Positions 1 through 5,635 of a stretch of DNA of 6,279 bases are shown here, piece after piece. The DNA lies in assembly GCA_002869465.1 (NCBI GenBank), contig PKSW01000465.1:1-6279 (forward strand), given 5' to 3'. Under the pieces are notes generated by a model that saw nothing but the letters and a program-made list of their open reading frames with translations, was not told the origin of the DNA and searched no databases. This DNA is from Marinilabiliales bacterium (GTDB lineage Bacteria; Bacteroidota; Bacteroidia; Bacteroidales; F082). Position numbers and translations under genes: made by a program. How positions within the stretch are numbered: the stretch's first letter is position 1; every line of letters starts with the position of its first letter.

Positions 1-693
1 CATACCAGTAGGGTCAGAAACCACGTCACCAGTTGTATAATATGTTGTACTTATATCGTCAATATAATCTGTAAATGTTTTTCTCATCCCCCATTCGAGG
101 CTCAAGCCAAGTCGTTTTGTTAAACTGTATTTAAATCCAAATCCGAAAGGAATTGAAATCCCCCAAAGTTTATAGGGGGCTCGCCCTTCATACTGAAGTT
201 CAGCATTTTGATTTTGGCCTTCTGTTCCCCATGCCTGCAAGTTAACCCCATTAAAATTGAAGGGTTTAAAAGTAAAGAAACCAATCCCACCAAAAATGTA
301 GGGCGTGAAGTAATTTTTTCGGCTTCCTGTAAAATAGTCCCAAAAGTTAAACTCTCCAACCAATGAGAAGTCATTGATATTGGACTTAAAGTTTAAATCA
401 CGATCTTCAACCGCATTGGTTTTTAAATCATCACCAACTAATTTGCCTCTTGTATAAGCGAAGCGGACTGCCCACCTTTTATTGAAATTATACCTGGCAA
501 GTGCGCCATAAGCTATTTTTGACTGGTTATAAGGAATCGCGGGGTTTATATCACCGATATAATATGAAACACCTCCTGAAGCACCAACTTCTAATGTCTG
601 TGCCTCCACAACATGTGGCAATATAAAAACAAAACCGGCTAAAAGTCCGGTTAAAAGGCCAAAAAACCTGGTATTTCTTTTTTTGTACTTCAT
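1..693 (-). CDS. DUF6089/PorG-like outer-membrane beta-barrel protein (3' end outside window)
   Basis: The gene reads leftward from an ATG at 691-693 for 231 codons without a stop and runs off at base 1. Residues 1-31 form a signal peptide: a basic MKYKKR start, a hydrophobic stretch at about 11-27, and a likely cut after VVEA before Q32. The mature part shows alternating aromatic/polar beta-strand patterns (for example GASGGVSYYIGDINP at 37-51 and PYIFGGIGFFTFKP at 131-144) and the segment EWGMRKTFTDYIDDIS at 200-215, which I recognise from the DUF6089 family. That family includes PorG, an outer-membrane component of the type IX secretion machinery; a secretion role here is inference. In-frame ATGs at 718, 733 and 739 could give a longer N-terminus, but the signal peptide and a -7 box at 709-716 favour 693. 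It lies 75 bp after nadK, the order I associate with nadK-DUF6089-uppS-bamA in Bacteroidota. Confidence 0.85.
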   Translation of the reverse strand, partial: MKYKKRNTRFFGLLTGLLAGFVFILPHVVEAQTLEVGASGGVSYYIGDINPAIPYNQSKIAYGALARYNFNKRWAVRFAYTRGKLVGDDLKTNAVEDRDLNFKSNINDFSLVGEFNFWDYFTGSRKNYFTPYIFGGIGFFTFKPFNFNGVNLQAWGTEGQNQNAELQYEGRAPYKLWGISIPFGFGFKYSLTKRLGLSLEWGMRKTFTDYIDDISTTYYTTGDVVSDPTGM

Positions 694-708
694 CCTGAAA
701 TTGAGCGC

Positions 709-716
709 CAAAAATA
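709..716 (-). promoter_or_regulatory. Candidate -7 box (TATTTTTG) for the PorG-like gene
   Basis: On the minus strand this is an exact TAnnTTTG match, the Bacteroidota -7 element. It ends 15 nt before the ATG at 693, giving a predicted leader of about 10 nt. I see no clear TTG at -33; the nearest, TTTA, sits 19 nt upstream. In AT-rich DNA such a box can occur by chance, and the gene may instead be read through from nadK. Confidence 0.3.
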
Positions 717-768
717 TCATTTTTTTGCTTATCATAAACATAATTTATTATCCGTTCAGGCAAGTATT

Positions 769-1647
769 TTAATTCCTGTTATCGACACCCCAAAGCAATT
801 TATCACGTATGGTTGAAAAAAAATCTTTGTTATTCATTTCAACCATATTTACCTCAAAACCGCATCTTTTTATAACAAGCTCATCCTCCCTATTAATAGT
901 TGAATGCCTTGAGTCCATTGTCATCAGATATTTATCTTCCCTTCCTCCAATCCTGATCCTGACGGTACTGCTGTCCTGAATAACGATAGGCCTTACGGTT
1001 AAATTGTGCGATGCTATCGGGGCAATGACAAAATTTTGTGATCCCGGACTCATAATAGGTCCGCCAACACTTAACGAATAGGCTGTTGAGCCTGTGGGTG
1101 TTGAAACAATAAGACCATCTCCCCAGTACGAATTCAGAAATTTATCGTCAACATACACATGTACCACTACCAATGATGTGGTATTGTTTCGGTAAATCGT
1201 TAAATCATTGAGTGCAAAGTTGAGCTCCCCAAAAATTTCCTTCGGCTCAACTAATTCTAAAAGGGCCCTTTTATCCAGGTAATAATCTCCTTTAAAAATA
1301 CTTTCAAGCGCCTGTTTGATCTCATTTTTTGAAACACTGGATAAAAAACCCAAGCGACCCAAGTTGATACCCAGAATAGGAATGCCCGAGTCGCGGACAA
1401 AAGGTATCGTATCCAGCATGGTTCCATCACCACCGATTGAAAATAACATATCCGTATTTTCAACCAAGTCGTGGTGGGTATTGAAAAAGTTTAGATTTTC
1501 AGGTAAGTCCAGTCCATTTTTTACTTTCTGATAAAATGGCTGGTAGAGGCATAAGTGGTTGTTATTTCTAACCAGTTCGTCAATTATTTGCTGAAGATAT
1601 TTCTGTTGATCTTCTTTATAATCTTTTCCAAATAATGCAACTTTCAT
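769..1647 (-). CDS. nadK: NAD kinase
   Basis: ATP-dependent NAD kinase, which phosphorylates NAD+ to NADP+ in the cytoplasm and is normally the cell's source of NADP. The protein has 292 residues, a normal length for the family. The N-terminal Rossmann-like domain carries the signature GGDGTMLD at 72-79, with D74 as the expected catalytic aspartate, followed by GINLGRLGFLS at 93-103. The C-terminal domain carries ALND at 145-148, where the family more often has NE (a conservative N-D pair), and the conserved stretch from GDGLIVSTPTGSTAYS at 176-191 through GGP at 195-197. The tail ends LLWGVDNRN, similar to other Bacteroidota enzymes as I remember them. The ATG at 1645-1647 is preceded directly by an in-frame TGA, so no longer start exists. 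It lies 143 bp after the CBS-domain gene, a neighbour pair I have seen in this phylum, with its own candidate promoter. Confidence 0.97.
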   Translation of the reverse strand: MKVALFGKDYKEDQQKYLQQIIDELVRNNNHLCLYQPFYQKVKNGLDLPENLNFFNTHHDLVENTDMLFSIGGDGTMLDTIPFVRDSGIPILGINLGRLGFLSSVSKNEIKQALESIFKGDYYLDKRALLELVEPKEIFGELNFALNDLTIYRNNTTSLVVVHVYVDDKFLNSYWGDGLIVSTPTGSTAYSLSVGGPIMSPGSQNFVIAPIASHNLTVRPIVIQDSSTVRIRIGGREDKYLMTMDSRHSTINREDELVIKRCGFEVNMVEMNNKDFFSTIRDKLLWGVDNRN

Positions 1648-1668
1648 TCAGGCAGCTTATTAAGGATA

Positions 1669-1676
1669 CAAAACTA
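1669..1676 (-). promoter_or_regulatory. Candidate -7 box (TAGTTTTG) for nadK
   Basis: An exact TAnnTTTG match on the minus strand, 21 nt before the nadK ATG, giving an expected leader of about 15 nt. The nearest upstream TTG (1702-1704) is 25 nt away, longer than the roughly 19-21 nt usual in this phylum, so the -33 element is weak. The rest of the 143-bp spacer (1648-1790) holds only A/T runs and a short direct repeat; I see no terminator hairpin. Confidence 0.4.
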
Positions 1677-1735
1677 ACTTAAAAATCAGTAAAAAAAAGG
1701 GCAAAACCGAATGGCCGAGTTGTTTTTACGTATTC

Positions 1736-1752
1736 TTAACTTTTTTTAACTT
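1736..1752. repeat. Short direct repeat TTAACTT-TTT-TTAACTT
   Basis: Two identical 7-bp units (1736-1742 and 1746-1752) repeat with a 10-bp period, close to one turn of DNA, about 70-90 bp upstream of the predicted nadK start point. The spacing would suit side-by-side binding by a regulator, but the sequence is simple and AT-rich, so chance is quite possible. Confidence 0.3.
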
Positions 1753-1790
1753 GAAACAGTTTTTAAAGAGCAGAGGAACCTCCAGTCCTT

Positions 1791-2453
1791 TTAAATATTC
1801 AAGTAATTGATCAGCGAATCGTAATTTTCTTTCAGACTTTCAAGATCATCTTCCTCGCCAAATGATGCTTTCACATAATAACCATAGCGGTCGAATGTTT
1901 GCAACACTGCTCCAATATCTGTTTTATTCAATTTAATAGCAACTTCCAATCGCGTCGACTCGGGATGACTTCCCAGGAACAGGCTCAGCACTTTGGCATC
2001 GTTGGATTGAACAATCTGGGCAATTTCAGTCAGGTCGTAATCATTTTCACTCATTTCCAGCACAATGATGCCTCCCGGATTTTCAAGGGCAAAAGAATTG
2101 GCCATATATCTGATCAGGTTTTGAATGCTTATACATCCCAGGTATTTTTCATTATCATCCAATACAGGAATTAGGGTGAGCTTTAGACTGCTGACCAATT
2201 TCAGCACATCATATAAATGCTGGTGTTCGCTAACAAAAGGATGCTTTAATGAAAGCTTATGATTTCCCAGCGGCTGTTTCAAGTTGTTCAAATCATAAAT
2301 ATCCTGTTCACTTATCAATCCCAACAAGGTTTCACCATTCACAATGGGTAAATGTGACACCTTTAATTCTTCCATCAAACTTATCGCTTCTTCACCAGTA
2401 TTGGATGTTTTCAGCGGAAGGATTTCCTCGGTGATTAAATGTCGTGCAATCAT
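1791..2453 (-). CDS. CBS-domain pair protein with C-terminal ACT-like domain
   Basis: A cytoplasmic protein of 220 residues. Two CBS motifs come first: about 5-55 (HLPIVNGETLLGLISEQDIYD at 34-54) and about 66-120 (LIPVLDDNEKYLGCISIQNLI at 94-114). Paired CBS motifs usually form a module that binds adenine nucleotides or S-adenosylmethionine. From about 127 to 195 the pattern GIIVLEMSENDYDLTEIAQI, then KVLSLFLG, then LEVAIKLNKTDIGAVLQTFDRYGYYV, looks like an ACT-type regulatory fold. No catalytic domain or membrane segment is present, so this is probably a stand-alone sensor or regulator; ligand and target are unknown. The last 25 residues are acidic and helical. It lies between rsgA (70 bp upstream) and nadK (143 bp downstream). 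A link to nucleotide or NADP status is tempting but is inference from position only. The ATG at 2451-2453 follows a candidate -7 box at 2501-2508. Confidence 0.9.
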   Translation of the reverse strand: MIARHLITEEILPLKTSNTGEEAISLMEELKVSHLPIVNGETLLGLISEQDIYDLNNLKQPLGNHKLSLKHPFVSEHQHLYDVLKLVSSLKLTLIPVLDDNEKYLGCISIQNLIRYMANSFALENPGGIIVLEMSENDYDLTEIAQIVQSNDAKVLSLFLGSHPESTRLEVAIKLNKTDIGAVLQTFDRYGYYVKASFGEEDDLESLKENYDSLINYLNI

Positions 2454-2500
2454 ACAAATAGTTCAATTTGTGTTTTCATGTGAATGGAAATATGAAAGTG

Positions 2501-2508
2501 CAAAGATA
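2501..2508 (-). promoter_or_regulatory. Candidate -7 box (TATCTTTG) for the CBS-domain gene
   Basis: An exact TAnnTTTG match in the 70-bp gap between rsgA and the CBS gene, 47 nt before the start codon, giving an expected leader of about 40 nt. No well-spaced TTG is visible at -33. The leader contains an imperfect inverted repeat, TTTCAT (2474-2479) with ATGAAA (2492-2497). Confidence 0.38.
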
Positions 2509-2523
2509 TGAAGAAGTGAACTA

Positions 2524-3441
2524 CTACATTAAATTCTCAAGCATATTGAGGTAATTAATATACCTGAATTCAGCTATTTCATCCTGTTGCAAAGCCTTTA
2601 AAACAGCACAGCCAGGTTCGTCAACGTGCAGGCAGTTGTTAAACCTGCAATCGTGCATCAACTTGCGCATTTCGGGGAAACGCTGGCCCAGTTCTTCTTT
2701 CTCGAATTCAACCAGTCCAAATTCTTTAATCCCCGGCGTATCAATAATAGATCCGCCAAAACTCAACTGAAACATCTCCGCGAAAGTTGTGGTATGTTTT
2801 CCTTTATCATGATATTCTGAAATGAGTCCTTCTTTGAGGTCCAGGGAGGGATCAACAGCATTGATAAGTGCTGATTTTCCAACTCCCGAGTGCCCTGCCA
2901 GCAGGCTTACTTTTTTCGCAAGCAAATCTTTGAATTTGTCGAGATTCATTTTACCAGGAACCGAAGTAATCAGACAATGATAACCGGTACTTTCATATAC
3001 TTCTATATAATATTCAAGCTGTTCCTTTGTTTTCTCATCATACAGATCAAACTTGCTAAAAACGATGGCTGCGGGAATATGATATGCTTCAGCCGTAGTA
3101 AGAAATCGATCGATAAAACCGGTGGATGTTCGCGGTTTCATGAGCGAAACGATCATGATGGCCTGGTCGAGATTGGAAGCAATGATATGTGTTGCTTTCG
3201 ATAGTTTGGTAGCTTTCCGGATGATATAATTTTTCCGATCGTGGATGTCAATTATTACGGCATCACCGGATGGTGACACTTCAATTTCAACTTCATCTCC
3301 AACTGCTACCGGGTTGGTGGTTCTTAAACCTTGTATGCGAAATCGGCCTTTAATTTTGCATTCAGCGATCTCCCCATCTTTGGTAAGCACCGTATACCAG
3401 CTTCCTGTCGACCTGACAACTATACCTTTTTTATAAACCAT
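2524..3441 (-). CDS. rsgA: Ribosome small-subunit-dependent GTPase A
   Basis: A circularly permuted GTPase that checks late maturation of the 30S ribosomal subunit; GTP hydrolysis is stimulated by the subunit. At 305 residues it is the usual length. Domain order: N-terminal OB fold (about 1-68, starting KGIVVRSTGSWYTV), then the G domain in permuted order: G4 as SKFD at 129-132, G1/P-loop GHSGVGKS at 183-190, G2 threonines in HTTT at 216-219, and G3 DTPG at 234-237. It ends with the zinc knuckle C265-x4-C270-x-H272-x5-C278 and a C-terminal helix. The G4 motif starts with serine, where N or T is usual; the lysine and aspartate are kept. The ATG shares its first base with the last base of the cupin stop codon (3441), which suggests translational coupling. 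The stop is TAG at 2524-2526. Confidence 0.97.
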   Translation of the reverse strand: MVYKKGIVVRSTGSWYTVLTKDGEIAECKIKGRFRIQGLRTTNPVAVGDEVEIEVSPSGDAVIIDIHDRKNYIIRKATKLSKATHIIASNLDQAIMIVSLMKPRTSTGFIDRFLTTAEAYHIPAAIVFSKFDLYDEKTKEQLEYYIEVYESTGYHCLITSVPGKMNLDKFKDLLAKKVSLLAGHSGVGKSALINAVDPSLDLKEGLISEYHDKGKHTTTFAEMFQLSFGGSIIDTPGIKEFGLVEFEKEELGQRFPEMRKLMHDCRFNNCLHVDEPGCAVLKALQQDEIAEFRYINYLNMLENLM

Positions 3442-3710
3442 TATGGAAAATTGTAATGCTTTTTAACGGCTTTTTTTATATGCCAAATGCATTTCAGACC
3501 ATTTTTAAATGTTACAAAATCGCCGGGGTTGATATGCACGCTGCCGTTTTTGGTTTCAACCGTAAATTCACCTTCCAAAATGTAGCATTGTTCATCACCA
3601 TCATATGTCCAGTCAAAACGTGACGGTTCTTTGGTCCAGATGGGCCACGAAAAAACACCATCTTCATTTAGCCGGTGTTCACTGAGTTTTTCGATTTTTA
3701 TCTCATCCAT
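3441..3710 (-). CDS. Small single-domain cupin protein (Cupin_3/DUF861-like)
   Basis: An 89-residue protein made of one cupin barrel. WTKEPSRFDWTYDGDEQCYILEGEFTV (25-51) and the turn NPGDFVTFKNGLKCIWHIKKAVKKHY (61-86) match the pattern of the Cupin_3/DUF861 family, relatives of ureidoglycine aminohydrolase and EutQ-type cupins, as I remember them. The histidines of the classic metal site are missing: motif 1 reads DEQCY where HxH is expected. Metal binding may therefore be absent or use other ligands (E40, E46 or E48, H77), and the substrate is unknown. An in-frame TAA directly precedes the ATG, so 3710 is the first possible start. Its TAA overlaps the rsgA ATG by one base, so the two are probably one operon with this gene first. 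Confidence 0.88.
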   Translation of the reverse strand: MDEIKIEKLSEHRLNEDGVFSWPIWTKEPSRFDWTYDGDEQCYILEGEFTVETKNGSVHINPGDFVTFKNGLKCIWHIKKAVKKHYNFP

Positions 3711-3726
3711 TTAACCAGGTTTTAGG

Positions 3727-3741
3727 ATTTCATTATGAAAT
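3727..3741. promoter_or_regulatory. Quasi-palindrome ATTTCAT-T-ATGAAAT in a divergent intergenic region
   Basis: Two perfect 7-bp arms around a single central base, 17 bp before the cupin ATG in the 90-bp gap between the divergent cupin and PrsW-like genes. The symmetry and position suit a dimeric repressor site, or a small hairpin in the cupin leader. On the minus strand of this gap I see only near-matches to TAnnTTTG (for example ATAGTTTG and TATTTTTA), so the cupin-rsgA promoter is not resolved. Confidence 0.4.
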
Positions 3742-3766
3742 AGCCTTTAAAAATACAAACTATTCT

Positions 3767-3774
3767 TATATTTG
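3767..3774 (+). promoter_or_regulatory. Candidate -7 box (TATATTTG) for the PrsW-like gene
   Basis: An exact TAnnTTTG match on the plus strand, 26 nt before the ATG at 3801, giving an expected leader of about 20 nt. There is no clear TTG at -33, only a TTTA at about 3746-3749. The ATG itself has no recognisable ribosome-binding sequence, as is normal in this phylum. Confidence 0.42.
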
Positions 3775-3800
3775 ATGGATTTTCACCAATTATCAATATC

Positions 3801-4487
3801 ATGAATGCAGCTACTTTCGTATCGTTTCTGATCAGCCCGCTTATTTTGGTGGTAACATTTATAATGATCCGATACCGATATTATCCAAAGAACTGGAACA
3901 ATATTGGCAAAGCGGCGCTCTCAGGACTTGTTGGAGTTCTGTTCCTATTAATTGCCGATTATATTATGGAACTTATCTGGCATGGGAATTTATTTAACCT
4001 GAGACGGATGACTTTTTATGTGTTTGTTATTGTTGCTCTCAGTGCCGAATTGGGAAAATTACTGCCCCTGCGTATGTATTTTTATAACAAACCAGGCTTT
4101 AAAGGGCCTTTTGAGAGTATTCGCTATTCCATTATTATTTCTTTGTGTTATTCAATGATTGCCGTTTTGCTGTTTGCTTTTGATATTGTTGGCACCGATA
4201 AAATAAAAGCACCTTTATTATTTTTATATACATATCCCTTTGCCAATATCTTTTTCGGTATCGTGATGGGATTTTTTGTGGGACTGGGAAAAATGAGGAA
4301 AAACATTTTAATTGACGAGTCTGTGGCCTTGTTTATCACCAGTTTCTTTCATGGTCTTTTCTATTTCTGCTTTATTTCTTCGGATATACGTTTATTTGTT
4401 GTCACCACCATCGGTTTTATCATCATCGGTATTATGCTGCTTGTAAAATCCTTATCGTTTGTAACGGACAAAGATCAGGCGGTATAA
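3801..4487 (+). CDS. Seven-helix membrane protein, degenerate PrsW-like
   Basis: An integral inner-membrane protein of 228 residues with about seven hydrophobic segments (roughly 5-25, 35-57, 70-90, 107-130, 137-160, 173-193, 197-217). The layout recalls the PrsW family of intramembrane proteases, one member of which cleaves an anti-sigma factor in Bacillus. AELGKLLPLR at 82-91 stands where PrsW has EExxK, followed by a short loop with KGPFESIRYS at 101-110 that resembles the family's segment before its F-x3-E motif. GIVMGFFVG at 153-161 and FHGLFYF at 183-189 match the later helices (family HxxxD, often HGLFDF). Key residues are altered: the first E of EExxK is alanine (A82), no EN pair follows, the HA-type motif reads FAN (147-149), and the D of HxxxD is tyrosine (Y188). 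If related, it is probably not proteolytic. Its end overlaps that of dprA by 13 bp. Confidence 0.72.
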   Translation: MNAATFVSFLISPLILVVTFIMIRYRYYPKNWNNIGKAALSGLVGVLFLLIADYIMELIWHGNLFNLRRMTFYVFVIVALSAELGKLLPLRMYFYNKPGFKGPFESIRYSIIISLCYSMIAVLLFAFDIVGTDKIKAPLLFLYTYPFANIFFGIVMGFFVGLGKMRKNILIDESVALFITSFFHGLFYFCFISSDIRLFVVTTIGFIIIGIMLLVKSLSFVTDKDQAV

Positions 4488-5572
4488 AGTTTTCCGGGTA
4501 AACTTTTTACGAAACCTTCAAACTCAAGATTTAACAGGGAGGCGGCCACTTTGGAAGTGCTTAGTTTGGTTTTTATTGTTAGCTGATCGATGGCTATTTC
4601 CTTGTGCTCCTGGATTGTTTTCAAAATCAGTTTTTGTTCATCAGTGAGTTTAATGAATAATTCCGTTTGCGATTTCTGATCCATTTTCTGCTCTTCCCAG
4701 CCCATCAAATAAGCCATATCGTTTCCATTCTCCACCAATGCTGCGCGGTTTGTCTTGATTAGGAAATGACATCCCCTTGAGAAATCATCACCAATTCTAC
4801 CCGGCACAGCAAATACATCCCTGTTGTATGAATTCGCGATCTCAGCTGTAATGAGTGCGCCACCTTTTCTGTCTGACTCAATAACCAGCACAGCATCAAC
4901 CATCCCGGCTACGATGCGATTGCGTTTTGGAAAATTCTCCCGGTCAGGTTTGGTGTTGGAGATAAACTCGGTCAACAAACCACCCTGATCGATCATCTTT
5001 TCGGCCAGCTTCCGGTTCTGAGCAGGATATATCCTGTCCAAACCGTGGCCCAAAACACCAATTGTATCCATGCCTAACTCCAATGATTTGCGATGTGCAC
5101 AACTATCAATTCCATAAGCCAGCCCGCTCACCACGAGCACATCGCGGTTTTTTAATTCATCAACAATTTCTTCGCATCTTGCTTTGCCGTAATTGGTAGC
5201 ACGTCGTGTTCCCACGATAGAAACAATTCGTTTCGAATTCAGATTGGCATTGCCTTTAAAATACAGCATTAGCGGGCCATCCTCGCAATTTAATAACCTC
5301 GCCGGATATGCCGGATCGGTATAAAACAGCGGTTTAATCTTAAATTTCTGAATGAATTCAATTTCCGTTTCAGCCCGCTGCAATACCTGTTGGCTTTTAA
5401 TGAGATTTACCGTTGATTTTCCAATGCCCGGAATTTTTAGCAATGCAGCAGTGCTTTCTTTAAAAACCGCTACCGGACCTCCACAATAAGCCAGTAATTT
5501 TTTACCGTTAATATCGCCAACCCCGCGGATAAGGGTAAGTCCAATCTGGTAAAGTAATTGTGGGTTCGCCAT
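4475..5572 (-). CDS. dprA: DNA-processing protein A (DprA/Smf)
   Basis: DprA binds incoming single-stranded DNA in the cytoplasm and loads RecA during natural transformation; homologues also exist in bacteria not known to be competent. I start it at the ATG at 5570-5572 (365 residues). A GTG at 5599 would add nine residues (VYIYFIFDS) unlike the family and would lie upstream of the likely promoter. Domain order: helix-hairpin-helix-like N-terminus (GVGDINGKKL 17-26, PGIGKS 48-53), then a Rossmann-fold DNA-binding core with GTRRATNYG (121-129), SGLAYGID (149-156), GHGLDRIYP (175-183) and FPKRNRIVAG (214-223), then a C-terminal winged helix from about 310 to 365 (DEQKLILKTI, STSKVAASLLNLEFEGFVKSLPGKLYTA). 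All core motifs look intact. The 3' end overlaps the convergent PrsW-like gene; the 5' end faces a divergent glycosyltransferase gene across 63 bp. Confidence 0.96.
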   Translation of the reverse strand: MANPQLLYQIGLTLIRGVGDINGKKLLAYCGGPVAVFKESTAALLKIPGIGKSTVNLIKSQQVLQRAETEIEFIQKFKIKPLFYTDPAYPARLLNCEDGPLMLYFKGNANLNSKRIVSIVGTRRATNYGKARCEEIVDELKNRDVLVVSGLAYGIDSCAHRKSLELGMDTIGVLGHGLDRIYPAQNRKLAEKMIDQGGLLTEFISNTKPDRENFPKRNRIVAGMVDAVLVIESDRKGGALITAEIANSYNRDVFAVPGRIGDDFSRGCHFLIKTNRAALVENGNDMAYLMGWEEQKMDQKSQTELFIKLTDEQKLILKTIQEHKEIAIDQLTIKTKLSTSKVAASLLNLEFEGFVKSLPGKLYTA

Positions 5573-5577
5573 GCTGT

Positions 5578-5606
5578 CAAAAATAAAATAAATATACACT
5601 TGGCAA
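5578..5606 (-). promoter_or_regulatory. Candidate dprA promoter (TTG-N18-TATTTTTG)
   Basis: On the minus strand TTG (5604-5606) is followed after 18 nt by TATTTTTG (5578-5585), an exact TAnnTTTG box. This is the best two-part match to the Bacteroidota consensus in the window. Only five bases separate the box from the ATG at 5572, so transcription would begin at or next to the start codon, giving a leaderless or nearly leaderless mRNA. Confidence 0.45.
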
Positions 5607-5607
5607 C

Positions 5608-5619
5608 ATCAATATTGAT
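5608..5619. promoter_or_regulatory. Perfect 12-bp palindrome ATCAATATTGAT between divergent genes
   Basis: The sequence equals its own reverse complement over 12 bp. One base further out, AAC (5605-5607) and GTT (5621-5623) can also pair if A5620 bulges. It lies directly next to the -33-like TTG of the dprA promoter and touches the -7 box of the divergent gene. A protein bound here could therefore control both genes. No known operator is recognised. Confidence 0.42.
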
Positions 5620-5626
5620 AGTTTTG
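5619..5626 (+). promoter_or_regulatory. Candidate -7 box (TAGTTTTG) for the glycosyltransferase-like gene
   Basis: An exact TAnnTTTG match on the plus strand, nine bases before the ATG at 5636, giving a predicted leader of only about 5 nt. A TTG at 5600-5602 lies 16 nt upstream, shorter than the usual spacing. It shares its first base with the 12-bp palindrome. Confidence 0.4.
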
Positions 5627-5635
5627 TGATGGATT

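Noticed and set aside
120..374. Minus-strand open frame of 84 codons inside the PorG-like gene
   Set aside because: It is a shadow frame of the beta-barrel coding sequence with no recognisable motif. The barrel frame is open throughout and carries the DUF6089 signature.
551..763. Minus-strand open frame of 70 codons over the start of the PorG-like gene
   Set aside because: It is an alternative frame across the true signal-peptide region. Its translation is rich in Cys/Trp/Arg with no domain pattern, while the other frame gives a clear signal peptide and beta-barrel sequence continuing to base 1.
747..780. Possible terminator after nadK (CAGG ... CCTG inverted repeat)
   Set aside because: Only four base pairs match, with a long loop and no following T-run on the minus strand. 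This is too weak to call.
1771..1785. GAGGAACCTC inverted repeat just after the CBS gene, possible terminator
   Set aside because: The four-base arms leave only a two-base loop, which cannot form a hairpin of that size, and no suitable T-run follows directly.
2890..3204. Plus-strand open frame of 104 codons antisense to rsgA
   Set aside because: It lies wholly within the intact rsgA gene, its composition looks like antisense (many Phe/Ile/Cys), and no promoter or domain supports it.
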